DNA from: Colwellia ponticola
GTDB lineage: Bacteria > Pseudomonadota > Gammaproteobacteria > Enterobacterales > Alteromonadaceae
Direction: 5' to 3'
Assembly: GCF_005885605.1 (NCBI RefSeq)
Contig: NZ_SZVP01000012.1
Coordinates: 48,235 to 112,234 of the forward strand
DNA: 64,000 nucleotides
A program made the position numbers and the translations under genes. Under the pieces are notes generated by a model. The model saw nothing but the letters and a program-made list of their open reading frames with translations. It was not told where the DNA came from and ran no database searches. Positions 17,857 to 27,561 of the stretch are shown here, one piece after another (the stretch's first letter is position 1; each line of letters starts with the position of its first letter).

Positions 17857-20538
17857 TTAAAATAACTCTTCTACCTTGGGTTGTTCCTCACCGGATAATA
17901 TGTCACTACTGTTATCTTCAATAATATAGTCTGTCGGTACATTCTCTAAACGAAAGTACTCGAACTGACTGGTTTTATCGGTTTTAGTGGTTAGCTTACC
18001 GGTTGCTTTGTCTATGCGTACTGACACTATACCAACAGGAGGCTGAAACGCTTCAACCTCAATATCCGCTAATGCCACCTCCATAAAATCAATCCAGGCA
18101 GGTTGTGCCGATTTAGCACCATACTCTTTACCCGTAGTTTGATTTTTTCCTAAATTATTATTGTAAACCGATTGACCCAATATATGACTCGGATCATCAA
18201 AACCTATCCAAGAGGTAGTGACTAAACGTCGACTAAAGCCTGAAAACCAAGCGTCTTTAGCTTCGTTGGTTGTGCCGGTTTTACCCGCAATATCACGACG
18301 TTTTAGTGTTCTAGCTCGCCAGCCAGTGCCTTGCCAACCATGCTTTGTAGACCAATCGGCGCCCCAAATAGCACTGTTGAGTGCTTGGGTTATTAAAAAG
18401 GCATTTTGGGCACTGATAATACGTGGTGCCGAATTAATTACTGCTAATGGGCTTGCTACGGTATTGTCTGCTAGTGAATTGTTAATTAACGCACTATCCG
18501 TTATCGCTTCAACAGATTGTGCTGATGCATTATTGGTGTCACCTAATTGTTGATTATCTGTTGACCATTTATCATTGTTAATCATGGGGTCAGTATTAGC
18601 CGATGTGACTTCTTGCGGAGTATTTTGCAGCTCAGTACAAGGGTCGCAAGCTAAAGCTGGATTGGCTTGATAAAGAATCTCACCATAACTATTTTCAATG
18701 CGCTCAATTAAATAAGGCTTAACTAAAAAGCCACCATTAGCAAAAGTAGCAAAACCTGTTGCCACTTCTAATGGTGTTAATGATGCAGACCCTAGTGCTA
18801 AGGTTTCATTATGAGGTAAGTCATTTTTATTAAAACCGAATGAACTTAAATGGTCGACGGTTTCGTTAACGCCAATACTTTGTAATAAGCGCACTGCGAT
18901 AACGTTTTTTGATTGGGCAAGAGCTAATCGAACACGTAATAGACCGACATAAGTTTCAGGGGAATTTCTAGGACGCCATACCACACCTGAGCTTTGATCC
19001 CATTGGTTTATCGGTGCATCATTAACCAAAGAAGCGAGAGTGAAACCATGTTCAAGGGCAGCAGAATAAATAAACGGTTTTATGTTAGAGCCAACTTGAC
19101 GCTTTGCTTGTGTGACTCGATTAAATTGACTTTGCTCGAAACTAAAGCCGCCTACGGCAGCTTTAATCGCACCATCATCAGGTGATAACGACACGATTGC
19201 GGCACTGGCAGTTGGTAGTTGCCCTAAACGATAACTGTTGTCAGCCATTTTGTTTACTAAAATAACATCACCATAATTCAGTATATCAGCGGCCACTTGG
19301 GGAGGGGGACCTTGTCTTTGATCATTAATGTAAGCGCGAGCCCAGCCAAGCCCTTGCCAAGTAATGACCGCTGACTGTTCATTTTGTAACTGTACCGTTA
19401 CCGACTTCTCCTCAACACTAGTGACCACAGCTGGTACTAGCATTTGATAACTTTTTTCGTTGTCCAGCGCTTCAATGATTTCTGCTTGTGTTAGCGGTGA
19501 AGTATTTTTGACAGGACTATCGGTATTACGACTATTAGTATCACTATTGTTGGTTGTTAAGCTAGGTTTAAGCGAACGATGCGGACCTCGATAACCATGA
19601 CGTTGATCGTAATTTAATAAGTTATTTACCAGTGCTTGTTCGGCAGCTGTTTGTAGTTTTTCAGTCACGGTAGTAAATACTTTGTAGCCTTCGCTATAAG
19701 CTTTATCTTTTCCATAACGTTCAAGTATTTCGTTATGAGCCATTTCAGCAACATAGGGGGCACTTAATTCAATTTCAGCGCCATGCTTTTTACCTGTGAT
19801 AGGTGCTGCTAGCGCTACTTGATATGCTTGCTCTGTAATATAACCACTAACGAGCATGCGTTGTAATACAACAGAGCGACGTGCTTGTGCACGCTCAGGT
19901 GATCGAATTGGGTTTAACGTAGAAGGCGCTTTAGGTAATCCTGCTAATACGGCGATTTGTGCTAGGGTAAGGTCGTTAATGTCTTTACCATAATAAACTT
20001 GCGCGGCGGCACCAAAGCCAAATGCTCTGTGGCCTAATTCAATTTTATTAATGTAGAGCATTAAAATCTCATCTTTACTGAGTAAGCTTTCAATATGAAA
20101 TGATAAAAATATTTCTCTAATTTTACGTGTGTAAGTGACTTCACGAGTAAGAAAAAAGTTACGTGCAACCTGCATGGTTATCGTACTCGCGCCACCTTTA
20201 TCTTGCCCCATGAGTTTCCCGAGTATGGCACGCCCCATACCTATAGGATCAACACCAAAGTGCATATAAAAACGATCATCTTCGGTGGCTAATAAGGCAT
20301 CAATCAATTGTTGAGGCACCTGATCTAAGGTCAGTGGTATACGTTTTTTTTCACCAAACTGTGAAATAAGTAACCCCTCTTGACTATACACTTGTAGTGG
20401 TGTTTGCCAGTGCACATCTTTTAATGATTCCACACTAGGTAACTCTGAACGCATCGAGATATATAAACTATAAACAGCAATTGTGGCTAAAACTAAGAGA
20501 ATCAGACTGACTTTTAATAAAGATTTAATTGAGAACAA
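17857..20538 (-). CDS. mrcA: Penicillin-binding protein 1A (bifunctional peptidoglycan synthase)
   Basis: Inner-membrane class A PBP that polymerises glycan strands and cross-links peptides in the periplasm. 893 residues: N-terminal membrane anchor (about 8-28), glycosyltransferase domain with ATEDDRFYMHFGVDPIG and GGASTITMQVARNFF, an OB-like insert, then the transpeptidase domain with SNIK (in QVGSNIKPFIY), SKN (in AQSKNVIAVRLL) and KTG (in IAGKTGTTNEAKDAW). A low-complexity Asn/Ser/Thr stretch of about 70 residues lies between the SKN and KTG motifs. The start seems to be TTG at 20538, the only initiation codon before the anchor. It is divergent from pilMNOPQ, a common arrangement in gammaproteobacteria. 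Confidence 0.95.
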   Translation of the reverse strand: MFSIKSLLKVSLILLVLATIAVYSLYISMRSELPSVESLKDVHWQTPLQVYSQEGLLISQFGEKKRIPLTLDQVPQQLIDALLATEDDRFYMHFGVDPIGMGRAILGKLMGQDKGGASTITMQVARNFFLTREVTYTRKIREIFLSFHIESLLSKDEILMLYINKIELGHRAFGFGAAAQVYYGKDINDLTLAQIAVLAGLPKAPSTLNPIRSPERAQARRSVVLQRMLVSGYITEQAYQVALAAPITGKKHGAEIELSAPYVAEMAHNEILERYGKDKAYSEGYKVFTTVTEKLQTAAEQALVNNLLNYDQRHGYRGPHRSLKPSLTTNNSDTNSRNTDSPVKNTSPLTQAEIIEALDNEKSYQMLVPAVVTSVEEKSVTVQLQNEQSAVITWQGLGWARAYINDQRQGPPPQVAADILNYGDVILVNKMADNSYRLGQLPTASAAIVSLSPDDGAIKAAVGGFSFEQSQFNRVTQAKRQVGSNIKPFIYSAALEHGFTLASLVNDAPINQWDQSSGVVWRPRNSPETYVGLLRVRLALAQSKNVIAVRLLQSIGVNETVDHLSSFGFNKNDLPHNETLALGSASLTPLEVATGFATFANGGFLVKPYLIERIENSYGEILYQANPALACDPCTELQNTPQEVTSANTDPMINNDKWSTDNQQLGDTNNASAQSVEAITDSALINNSLADNTVASPLAVINSAPRIISAQNAFLITQALNSAIWGADWSTKHGWQGTGWRARTLKRRDIAGKTGTTNEAKDAWFSGFSRRLVTTSWIGFDDPSHILGQSVYNNNLGKNQTTGKEYGAKSAQPAWIDFMEVALADIEVEAFQPPVGIVSVRIDKATGKLTTKTDKTSQFEYFRLENVPTDYIIEDNSSDILSGEEQPKVEELF

Positions 20539-20662
20539 AGTAAAAGGCCAATAAGTAGATTAAAATGTAGGATAATAGTATATCGTGTAAAAGCATGTGA
20601 TAAATGTATTTATGCGTATTTTGCGTCTAAAATAATTATAAAAATAAAAACAGTAGGTCTTT

Positions 20663-21754
20663 ATGCTAGAGAAGATGCTAAGCAAACTATGTAAAAAGAA
20701 AAACTCAATGATGGTAGGCATCGATATTGGTTCTCACTCAGTTAAAGCCGTACTACTAAGTCAGGGAGCTGATGGATACATAATAGAAAACTTTGCGATG
20801 GAGCCAATGCCAAGAGGTTCCATGGTAGACCGTGAAATACAAGATATTGAAGCCGTTGGTACTGTTATTGCCAAAATAAGAAAAAAAATCTCTCCTAAAG
20901 CTACTGACGCCGTTGCGGCAGTATCAGGGCAAACCGTTATCACTAAAGTGATTTATATGGATGTTGCCTTAACAGAAGAAGAATTGGCTAGTCAAATAGA
21001 CATTGAAGCCGATAGCCTCATTCCTTTTCCGCTTGATGAAGTCAGTTTAGATTTTGAAACTTTGGATGTTAATGAATCTGACCCCAGTAAAGTGAATGTC
21101 TTACTCAGCGCTGCTCGTACTGAATCTATTGAAGCTAGGGTTGCTGCATTAGATGCGGGTGCGTTTCAAGCTAAAATTATTGATGTAGAATCCTACGCAG
21201 TGGGTCGCGCTTATGATCTTTGCCTAACGCAACTACCTGATGATGCTAAAGATAAGGTAGTCGCTATTGTAGATATTGGTGCAACAGTGACGTTATTTTC
21301 TGTGACTGATGCCAGTACACATATTTATAGTCGAGATCAACTTTTTGGTGGAGAGCAATATACACGTTCAATTGCTGCTTATTACAATCAATCCTTTGAG
21401 CAAGCTGAAGAAGCAAAAATTACGCATACTTTATCCGCTAATTATACGTTTGAGGTGCTTACGCCTTTTCATACCATATTGATGCAGCAAATACGCCGTG
21501 CTATTCAAATGTTTTTGACCACCAGTGGCAAAGAAAAAGTTGATTATTTATTAATTTCTGGTGGTACAGCTTTATTGGAAGGTCTTGAAAGCTTACTTAG
21601 TGAGGAGTTAGGTATACATACCGTTATTGCAAACCCCTTTAAGGGGATGTCTTATGGTGATGGAATTGCACCAGACGAATTAGTCAAGGTTGCTCCTCAG
21701 CTCATGGTCGCGACAGGTTTAGCACTAAGGAGCTTTACGCCATGGCACATATAA
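20663..21754 (+). CDS. pilM: Type IV pilus assembly protein PilM
   Basis: Actin-like cytoplasmic ATPase-fold protein that docks to the PilN N-terminus and links the pilus machine to the inner-membrane alignment complex. 363 residues, close to Pseudomonas PilM. Nucleotide-binding fold motifs are VGIDIGSHSVKAVLLS near the start, VVAIVDIGATVTLFSV (about residues 200-215) and LLISGGTALLEGLESLL. First gene of pilMNOPQ; its end overlaps the start of pilN by 13 bases, which suggests coupled translation. Confidence 0.96.
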   Translation: MLEKMLSKLCKKKNSMMVGIDIGSHSVKAVLLSQGADGYIIENFAMEPMPRGSMVDREIQDIEAVGTVIAKIRKKISPKATDAVAAVSGQTVITKVIYMDVALTEEELASQIDIEADSLIPFPLDEVSLDFETLDVNESDPSKVNVLLSAARTESIEARVAALDAGAFQAKIIDVESYAVGRAYDLCLTQLPDDAKDKVVAIVDIGATVTLFSVTDASTHIYSRDQLFGGEQYTRSIAAYYNQSFEQAEEAKITHTLSANYTFEVLTPFHTILMQQIRRAIQMFLTTSGKEKVDYLLISGGTALLEGLESLLSEELGIHTVIANPFKGMSYGDGIAPDELVKVAPQLMVATGLALRSFTPWHI

Positions 21755-22314
21755 ATTTACTACCGTGGCGTGAAGCAGCATTAAAGGCAAGACAAAAAGA
21801 ATATTTTACTCTGTTAGTCGCCGTTGCTTTAGTGACTTTTGCCTTAGTTTTAGCGATTAACTTTTATTTTCAAACACGCATTGATGGTCAAAACAGTAAA
21901 AACCAGTACCTTAAAAATGAAATTGCACAATTGGATGTGCAAATTGCGGAAATAGAAACGTTAAATGAGAAAAAAGCAGCTTTGCAAAAGCGAATTGGTG
22001 TTGTCGACCAATTACAACGTAGCCGAAATGTTGGTACGCAAGTACTTGATGAAATAGCTAAAATAATTCCTAACGGTATTTATATTATTGAACTAGAGAA
22101 ACAGGGAAATACCTTATTATTAACGGGTAAAAGTGAATCGAACAACCACTTAGCAAATATGATTCGAGCCGTGGAATTATCTGATTTATTCGTTGATGCC
22201 ACACCAGAATCGATTACCGCCGATGATGGTTCTGCTAAATTACTCAGTAGCTTTAAGATGAAAGTTAAAATTAAAGGTTTAGTTGATAATGTCAGTGAAG
22301 GAGGCAAGTTATGA
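21742..22314 (+). CDS. pilN: Type IV pilus assembly protein PilN
   Basis: Bitopic inner-membrane protein of the pilus alignment complex. 190 residues. The conserved cytoplasmic peptide HINLLPWREAALKARQKEY at residues 3-21 is the PilM-binding motif. A single membrane segment (about 24-44) is followed by a coiled-coil region (KNEIAQLDVQIAEIETLNEKK starts near 54) and a periplasmic ferredoxin-like domain. It pairs with PilO. Its stop codon overlaps the pilO start (ATGA). Confidence 0.95.
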   Translation: MAHINLLPWREAALKARQKEYFTLLVAVALVTFALVLAINFYFQTRIDGQNSKNQYLKNEIAQLDVQIAEIETLNEKKAALQKRIGVVDQLQRSRNVGTQVLDEIAKIIPNGIYIIELEKQGNTLLLTGKSESNNHLANMIRAVELSDLFVDATPESITADDGSAKLLSSFKMKVKIKGLVDNVSEGGKL

Positions 22315-22907
22315 AGTTTGATGCAGCCCAATTTGATAACCTTGAACTTGATAATATAGGGCAGTGGCCTTCGGCGGCAAAGTTACTTTTAGCAGCGTTT
22401 CTTGCGGTCATGGTAACCTTTTTAGGTTATGTCTTACTGATTAGCGATAAAATGACACAACTTGAACGTATATCATCTGAAGAAAAAACATTAAAAGATG
22501 CCTACCGTACTAAATATCATGTAGCGGCTAATTTAACCTTATTTCGAGCGCAAATGGTCGAAGCAGAAGCAACTTTTGCTAACCAATTACGCAGCTTACC
22601 AAACAGCCATGAAATACCAGGTTTACTCGATGATATTACTTTTGTCGGTACAACCAGTGGTCTTGATTTTGTAAAGCTAGAGTGGCAACCAGAAATTAGT
22701 AAGGAAATTTATATTGAATTACCTATTGATATTGAAGTAATAGGCTCGTACCACTCCTTTGGTCAGTTTGTGAGTAAAATCGCAGGTTTACCTAGAATTG
22801 TGACTTTGCACGACTTTAAAATAAGCACAGGACAAGGAGACAGCGATAGCTTAAATTTAACCTTACAAGCGAAGACTTATCGTTATCAAGGAGATGTAAT
22901 CCAATGA
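22311..22907 (+). CDS. pilO: Type IV pilus assembly protein PilO
   Basis: Inner-membrane partner of PilN; the PilN/PilO heterodimer spans the periplasm and contacts PilP. 198 residues: short cytoplasmic N-terminus, one membrane helix (about 26-46, LLLAAFLAVMVTFLGYVLLI), then a coiled-coil and a globular periplasmic domain with LPNSHEIPGLLDDITFVG and a C-terminal strand region. It overlaps pilN and pilP by four bases each. Confidence 0.95.
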   Translation: MKFDAAQFDNLELDNIGQWPSAAKLLLAAFLAVMVTFLGYVLLISDKMTQLERISSEEKTLKDAYRTKYHVAANLTLFRAQMVEAEATFANQLRSLPNSHEIPGLLDDITFVGTTSGLDFVKLEWQPEISKEIYIELPIDIEVIGSYHSFGQFVSKIAGLPRIVTLHDFKISTGQGDSDSLNLTLQAKTYRYQGDVIQ

Positions 22908-23473
22908 TAATCAATAGGTTAATATTGAACGTACTACCAACAAAATTAAGTATATTAAGTGTAGTTACCCTCGTTTTCTTATCAGGTTGCTTTGATGATA
23001 CTACTGAAATCAAAGCTTATATAGCGCAGGTAAAAGCCACCACCACCAATTACATTGAGCCAATGCCAGAGGTTAATCCGTTTAATCATATTGACTATTC
23101 AGCAGGCGATTTACGCAGTCCATTTGTACTACCTAGACCCGAAGCTATTCAGCGAAAAATGCAACAAATGGCCGGGTGTTTAAGTCCTGATACTAATCGT
23201 CGTAAGCAACCCTTAGAGAAATATGCGTTAAGTGATTTAACGATGCGCGGCACTTTAGGTGATGAAAATATGCTGTGGGCGCTATTAGAAGCCTCGGATT
23301 CAAGTCTGCACCGGGTTAGTAAAGGAAACTATCTTGGTTTATATAATGGTCGTATAACACAGGTGAGTGTCAAAGCAGTGACCATAATTGAATTAGCTCC
23401 AGATGGCGCAGGGTGTTGGGTAGAGCGTCAAGCTACGCTCAATATAGCGCAATCTACAGAGTCAAATAAGTAA
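22904..23473 (+). CDS. pilP: Type IV pilus lipoprotein PilP
   Basis: Inner-membrane lipoprotein that connects PilN/PilO to the secretin PilQ. 189 residues. The signal peptide ends in the lipobox LSGC (about residues 25-28). The mature part has a flexible proline-rich stretch (residues 48-80, including DLRSPFVLPRP) and the C-terminal beta domain beginning LEKYALSDLTMRGTL, which binds the PilQ N0 domain. The last gene, pilQ, starts ten bases downstream. Confidence 0.94.
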   Translation: MIINRLILNVLPTKLSILSVVTLVFLSGCFDDTTEIKAYIAQVKATTTNYIEPMPEVNPFNHIDYSAGDLRSPFVLPRPEAIQRKMQQMAGCLSPDTNRRKQPLEKYALSDLTMRGTLGDENMLWALLEASDSSLHRVSKGNYLGLYNGRITQVSVKAVTIIELAPDGAGCWVERQATLNIAQSTESNK

Positions 23474-23483
23474 AGGAATTAGC

Positions 23484-25622
23484 ATGCTAATTAATCAAAC
23501 AAAAAACTATAAAAGCGTTACTGACATTAAAAAGCACGGGCTAATCTCTTTACTTTTACTGTTAACTATCTTGTCGTTACTGTCATTATCACCGTCAGTT
23601 AACGCCGCGAATGAAGAGGCTTCTGCTAAGACTAATGCGTTGATTGGTATCTCATATAACACCATGCAAAGCGATCAAATAGTCCTTATTTTTAGCTTTG
23701 CAGAAGAGCTTGCTAGCATGCCAATGGTCAACACATCAATGACACCGGCGTTTGTTGAAGTCACCTTTGAAGCCAATGCCTTTGTTAAAGAGCAAAAGCA
23801 GACTTTAGTTAATCATGCGGGCGTTAAAGACATTAATATCGATGCCAGCACAGGTAATGTTGTCGCTTTAATTAGTTTAGAGAAACTTGGTGTTTTTGAT
23901 GTGGCTTTACATAGTGCGAAAGAGTTCTCGATTACTTTTAACTATGGTAAATCTGCGGAGATAGTTGAAACGTTAGCACCTGCAGGCAATGACTTCATTA
24001 ACTATATAGAATCAATAGATTTTAGGTTAAATGCTGATAACGAAGCACAAGTATTGGTGTATTTAACCGATAATATGCTTGCTGCGGATGTGAATGATAA
24101 ATTAGGTAAATTAACGGTTGAATTTCATAATACTGAAATTATTGAAGATTTACTTTACAAGTTAGATGTTACTGATTTTGGCACCTTAGTGACCACCATT
24201 GAAACTTTTAAAGAAGGCAGGAATGCTCGTTTAGTCATTGACACAGAAGGTGATTTTATTTTTAACCAAGCACAAGAAGAAAATTTATTTATCCTAACCG
24301 TCAAGAAAAAACCTAAAAAAGTACCTAGTTATATAGGTGATTCGGATGATTTTACGGGGCGCAGTATTTCATTAAGTTTTCAAGATATTCCAGTGCGCAC
24401 CGTGTTACAGATAATTGCTGATTATAATGAATTTAACCTCATTATTAGTGATACCGTCACCGGCAATATTACCCTACGCCTAGATGGGGTGCCTTGGGAT
24501 CAAGCATTAAGTATTATCTTAAAAGTTAAAGGCTTAGATAAACGTATGCAAGGTAATATTTTGATGGTAGCTCCGGCGGATGAATTAGCAGCGCGTGAAG
24601 CACAAACCTTACAAGCTAGACAGCAAGTTGAAGAGTTAGCCCCTTTATATTCTGAATACGTACAAATTAACTATGCAAAAGCCGCTGAATTTTCAGAATT
24701 GATTAAGAACGAAGACACCAGTATTTTATCAGCGCGTGGCAGCGTGTCAGTAGATGAACGTACTAATACCTTGTTAATACGTGATACCGCAAAAAGTATT
24801 GAAGATATTAAACGTATGGTGAGCATTCTTGATATTGCGGTTCGCCAAGTTGTGATTGAAGCCAGGATGGTAACCGTTAAAGATAATATGAATGAAGAGC
24901 TTGGTATTCGTTGGGGAGTCACTAATACTAATGGAGAATTTGCCACTTCAGGTAGTATCGAGGGAGCCGGTAGCGCAACGGGATCAAGACCTTATAATGA
25001 GTCTGATGCAGGGGTTGGGGTAGTACCTACTGTTGGTGATGGGCTTAATGTAAACTTACCGGTAACAGGAGCAGCAGGCACCATTGCTTTTCAAATCGCT
25101 AGGTTAGCTAACGGTACTATTTTAGATCTTGAATTATCAGCACTTGAGAAAGAAAATAAAGGTGAGATTATTGCTAGCCCACGTATAACTACAGCAAATC
25201 AAAAAGAAGCCTATATAGAACAAGGTGTTGAAATACCGTATCAAGAAGCAGCCTCAAGCGGTGCAACCGCCACTCAATTTAAAAAAGCGGTGTTAAGTTT
25301 AACGGTAACGCCGCATATTACGCCAGATAATAAAATTATTTTAGATTTGGTGGTAACCCAAGATACTATTTCTGATATTAGCAGTGGCTTAGCGCCAGCC
25401 ATAGATACGCAGCGAATTGGAACTCAAGTACTTGTTAATAATGGCGAAACTATCGTGTTAGGTGGTATTTATCAACAAGCGATTATTAGTACAGTATCTA
25501 AAGTTCCAATCTTAGGTGATATTCCATATTTTGGCTGGTTGTTTAGGAATTCAAGTCAGCTAAATGAGAAAAAAGAGCTATTAATCTTTGTTACACCCAG
25601 AATTGTCACTGAGCACTTTTAA
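23484..25622 (+). CDS. pilQ: Type IV pilus secretin PilQ
   Basis: Outer-membrane channel through which the pilus fibre passes. 712 residues. An N-terminal signal sequence ends around residue 41 (SVNAANEEA). AMIN-type beta domains that bind peptidoglycan follow (about 50-270), then the secretin N0 domain (ISLSFQDIPVRTVLQIIADY, near 293), N1 (TYAKAAEFSELI-like, near 395) and the C-terminal secretin domain with VPILGDIPYFGWLFRNSSQ. An AT-rich hairpin downstream may end the operon. Confidence 0.96.
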   Translation: MLINQTKNYKSVTDIKKHGLISLLLLLTILSLLSLSPSVNAANEEASAKTNALIGISYNTMQSDQIVLIFSFAEELASMPMVNTSMTPAFVEVTFEANAFVKEQKQTLVNHAGVKDINIDASTGNVVALISLEKLGVFDVALHSAKEFSITFNYGKSAEIVETLAPAGNDFINYIESIDFRLNADNEAQVLVYLTDNMLAADVNDKLGKLTVEFHNTEIIEDLLYKLDVTDFGTLVTTIETFKEGRNARLVIDTEGDFIFNQAQEENLFILTVKKKPKKVPSYIGDSDDFTGRSISLSFQDIPVRTVLQIIADYNEFNLIISDTVTGNITLRLDGVPWDQALSIILKVKGLDKRMQGNILMVAPADELAAREAQTLQARQQVEELAPLYSEYVQINYAKAAEFSELIKNEDTSILSARGSVSVDERTNTLLIRDTAKSIEDIKRMVSILDIAVRQVVIEARMVTVKDNMNEELGIRWGVTNTNGEFATSGSIEGAGSATGSRPYNESDAGVGVVPTVGDGLNVNLPVTGAAGTIAFQIARLANGTILDLELSALEKENKGEIIASPRITTANQKEAYIEQGVEIPYQEAASSGATATQFKKAVLSLTVTPHITPDNKIILDLVVTQDTISDISSGLAPAIDTQRIGTQVLVNNGETIVLGGIYQQAIISTVSKVPILGDIPYFGWLFRNSSQLNEKKELLIFVTPRIVTEHF

Positions 25623-25642
25623 AAAGTTTTATTAAGTAAATT

Positions 25643-25682
25643 CATTAAATACTATATTTTTTCGCTATTTAATGGCTTTTTT
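25643..25682 (+). terminator. Possible weak terminator of pilMNOPQ
   Basis: CATTAAATA (25643-25651) pairs with TATTTAATG (25666-25674), then GC and six T. The stem is AT-rich, so termination may be partial. Confidence 0.5.
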
Positions 25683-25725
25683 ATTTCATTAAGTGAATTT
25701 TTAACAAAGATAATACTTTTGATGC

Positions 25726-25852
25726 TTGCTATTTGTGCTCAAGACTTGCGATAATTACGCCCTTGAAATTTCCGAGGGAGACCTCTTTTGCGTCAAAAGT
25801 AATATTAGATTATTTGAAGATAATTTAAAAAAGAATATTAATACTTTTGACG
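25726..25852 (+). promoter_or_regulatory. aroK promoter and leader with inverted repeat
   Basis: TTGCTA (25726-25731), 18-base spacer and GATAAT (25750-25755) form a plausible sigma-70 promoter with a GC-rich stretch after it. The leader then contains an 11-bp inverted repeat CGTCAAAAGTA (25791-25801) / TACTTTTGACG (25842-25852) separated by 40 A+T-rich bases. A third partial copy (AATACTTTTGATG) lies at about 25712, upstream of the promoter. The repeat may form an RNA structure before aroK or bind a regulator. Confidence 0.45.
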
Positions 25853-25886
25853 GTTCCGCTAACACAACGAGTATTAAGTAGATCTA

Positions 25887-26405
25887 ATGGCAGAAAAACG
25901 TAATATATTCCTTATAGGCCCTATGGGTGCTGGTAAAAGCACTATCGGTAGAGAAATAGCAGACCGATTACATCTTGAGTTTTTTGACTCTGACCAAGAA
26001 ATAGAGCGTCGTACAGGAGCAGACATTGCTTGGGTTTTTGATCTTGAAGGTGAAGAAGGTTTCCGCAGAAGAGAAGAAACAGTCATTGAAGACCTGAGTG
26101 AGAAACATGGTATTGTGCTAGCAACCGGCGGTGGTTCGGTAATTAGTACCAATGTTCGTAATCACCTATCGGCTCGCGGTATTGTTGTTTACCTTGAAAC
26201 CACTATCGATAAACAAGTTGCTCGTACGCAACGTGACCGTCGTCGTCCGCTGTTACAAACGTCAGAAGAACCGCGTACAGTATTAGAAAATTTAGCGGTA
26301 GAACGTAATCCGTTCTATGAAGAGATCGCTGATATTATCGTACAGACAGACGATCAAAGTGCTAAAGTTGTTGCTCATAAAATTATAGAGCGCCTCGACT
26401 TTTAA
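25887..26405 (+). CDS. aroK: Shikimate kinase I
   Basis: Phosphorylates shikimate at O3 with ATP in the pathway to aromatic amino acids. 172 residues, the usual size. The P-loop is [13 protein letters not shown] (residues 10-22). [20 protein letters not shown] holds the shikimate-binding Asp/Arg, LATGGGSVI the GGG substrate motif, and DRRRPLL the lid arginines. First gene of aroK-aroB-damX-dam, a conserved order downstream of pilQ. The ribosome binding site is weak. Confidence 0.97.
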   Translation: MAEKRNIFLIGPMGAGKSTIGREIADRLHLEFFDSDQEIERRTGADIAWVFDLEGEEGFRRREETVIEDLSEKHGIVLATGGGSVISTNVRNHLSARGIVVYLETTIDKQVARTQRDRRRPLLQTSEEPRTVLENLAVERNPFYEEIADIIVQTDDQSAKVVAHKIIERLDF

Positions 26406-26440
26406 TTTAACCCCGCGTTGGAATCTAATAGTATCCCTAT

Positions 26441-27505
26441 ATGGCAATTCTTAATCTTGATTTAGGCACGCGTAGTTACCCTATCTATATTGATTCAGGT
26501 CTGATAAGTCAAACAGACCTGCTTTCATCACACATACGCGCAAAACGGGTATGTATTGTAACAAATGATATTGTAGCTCCTTTATACCTTAACTCATTAA
26601 AAGAAAAGTTAACCGACTTTACTGTAGATGAAGTAATACTCCCTGACGGTGAAGCTGAAAAAAACTTAGCTAACTTTGAAGTGATTATGTCTCACCTGCT
26701 TAACCATGAGCATGGTAGAGATACTACTCTTATTGCTTTAGGTGGTGGCGTTATTGGTGATATTACCGGTTTTGCTGCAGCCTGTTATCAACGCGGTATT
26801 GATTTTATTCAAATACCAACCACCTTGCTTTCACAAGTTGATTCATCAGTGGGAGGAAAAACTGCGGTAAACCATCCTTTAGGTAAAAACATGGTCGGTG
26901 CTTTTTATCAACCTAAAGCAGTTTTCATTGATATTGATAGCCTGACTACTTTACCTGTGCGCGAGTTTAATGCGGGCATGGCGGAAGTTATTAAATATGG
27001 CATTCTAGGTGACAAAGACTTTTTTAGTTGGCTAGAAGATAATACTCCAGCAATAAAAGCCGGTAACAAAGCAGTTTTAGCACACATGATTGAGCGCTGT
27101 TGTCAGTGTAAAGCGGATATTGTTGCCAGTGATGAAACTGAAGCCGGTGTTAGAGCATTATTAAACCTTGGACACACCTTTGGTCATGCTATTGAAGCTG
27201 AGCAAGGTTACGGTAAATGGTTACATGGTGAAGCCGTTGCTACTGGCATGGTACTTGCTGGTAAATTAGCAGTAGTAATGAATTTACTTGAAGTGTCAGA
27301 ACTTCGCCGTATGGAAAAATTGATTGCAGCGTTTGATTTACCTGTAACAGCTCCTCAAAATATGGGTTTCGCTGAATTTATTCGTCATATGCGTCGAGAT
27401 AAAAAAAATATAGCCGGTAAGTTAAGGTTTATAATACCAACAGCTATTGGTCAATCTGAAATTCGTGACGATGTCACTCAGGATGCGCTTCAAGAAATTC
27501 TATAA
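26441..27505 (+). CDS. aroB: 3-Dehydroquinate synthase
   Basis: NAD- and metal-dependent enzyme that cyclises DAHP to 3-dehydroquinate, second step of the shikimate pathway. 354 residues. The NAD-binding [19 protein letters not shown] (about residues 99-117), metal ligands in AEVIKYG (Glu), [13 protein letters not shown] and [10 protein letters not shown] (His) are all present. 35 bases after aroK; a hairpin separates it from the damX-like gene. Confidence 0.97.
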   Translation: MAILNLDLGTRSYPIYIDSGLISQTDLLSSHIRAKRVCIVTNDIVAPLYLNSLKEKLTDFTVDEVILPDGEAEKNLANFEVIMSHLLNHEHGRDTTLIALGGGVIGDITGFAAACYQRGIDFIQIPTTLLSQVDSSVGGKTAVNHPLGKNMVGAFYQPKAVFIDIDSLTTLPVREFNAGMAEVIKYGILGDKDFFSWLEDNTPAIKAGNKAVLAHMIERCCQCKADIVASDETEAGVRALLNLGHTFGHAIEAEQGYGKWLHGEAVATGMVLAGKLAVVMNLLEVSELRRMEKLIAAFDLPVTAPQNMGFAEFIRHMRRDKKNIAGKLRFIIPTAIGQSEIRDDVTQDALQEIL

Positions 27506-27509
27506 TTAT

Positions 27510-27537
27510 TTTCTCGTGGTCTTTATACCACGAGAAA
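27510..27537 (+). other. Hairpin between aroB and the damX-like gene
   Basis: Perfect 11-bp stem TTTCTCGTGGT (27510-27520) / ACCACGAGAAA (27527-27537), six-base loop, followed by GTTTAAGC. The T run is poor, so it may act as a partial terminator or mRNA stabiliser inside the operon. Confidence 0.6.
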
Positions 27538-27561
27538 GTTTAAGCATAGAAAGGATTAAGC

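Noticed and set aside
18218..18553. Open frame of 111 codons antisense to mrcA
   Set aside because: Lies entirely within the well-supported mrcA gene and has no family features.
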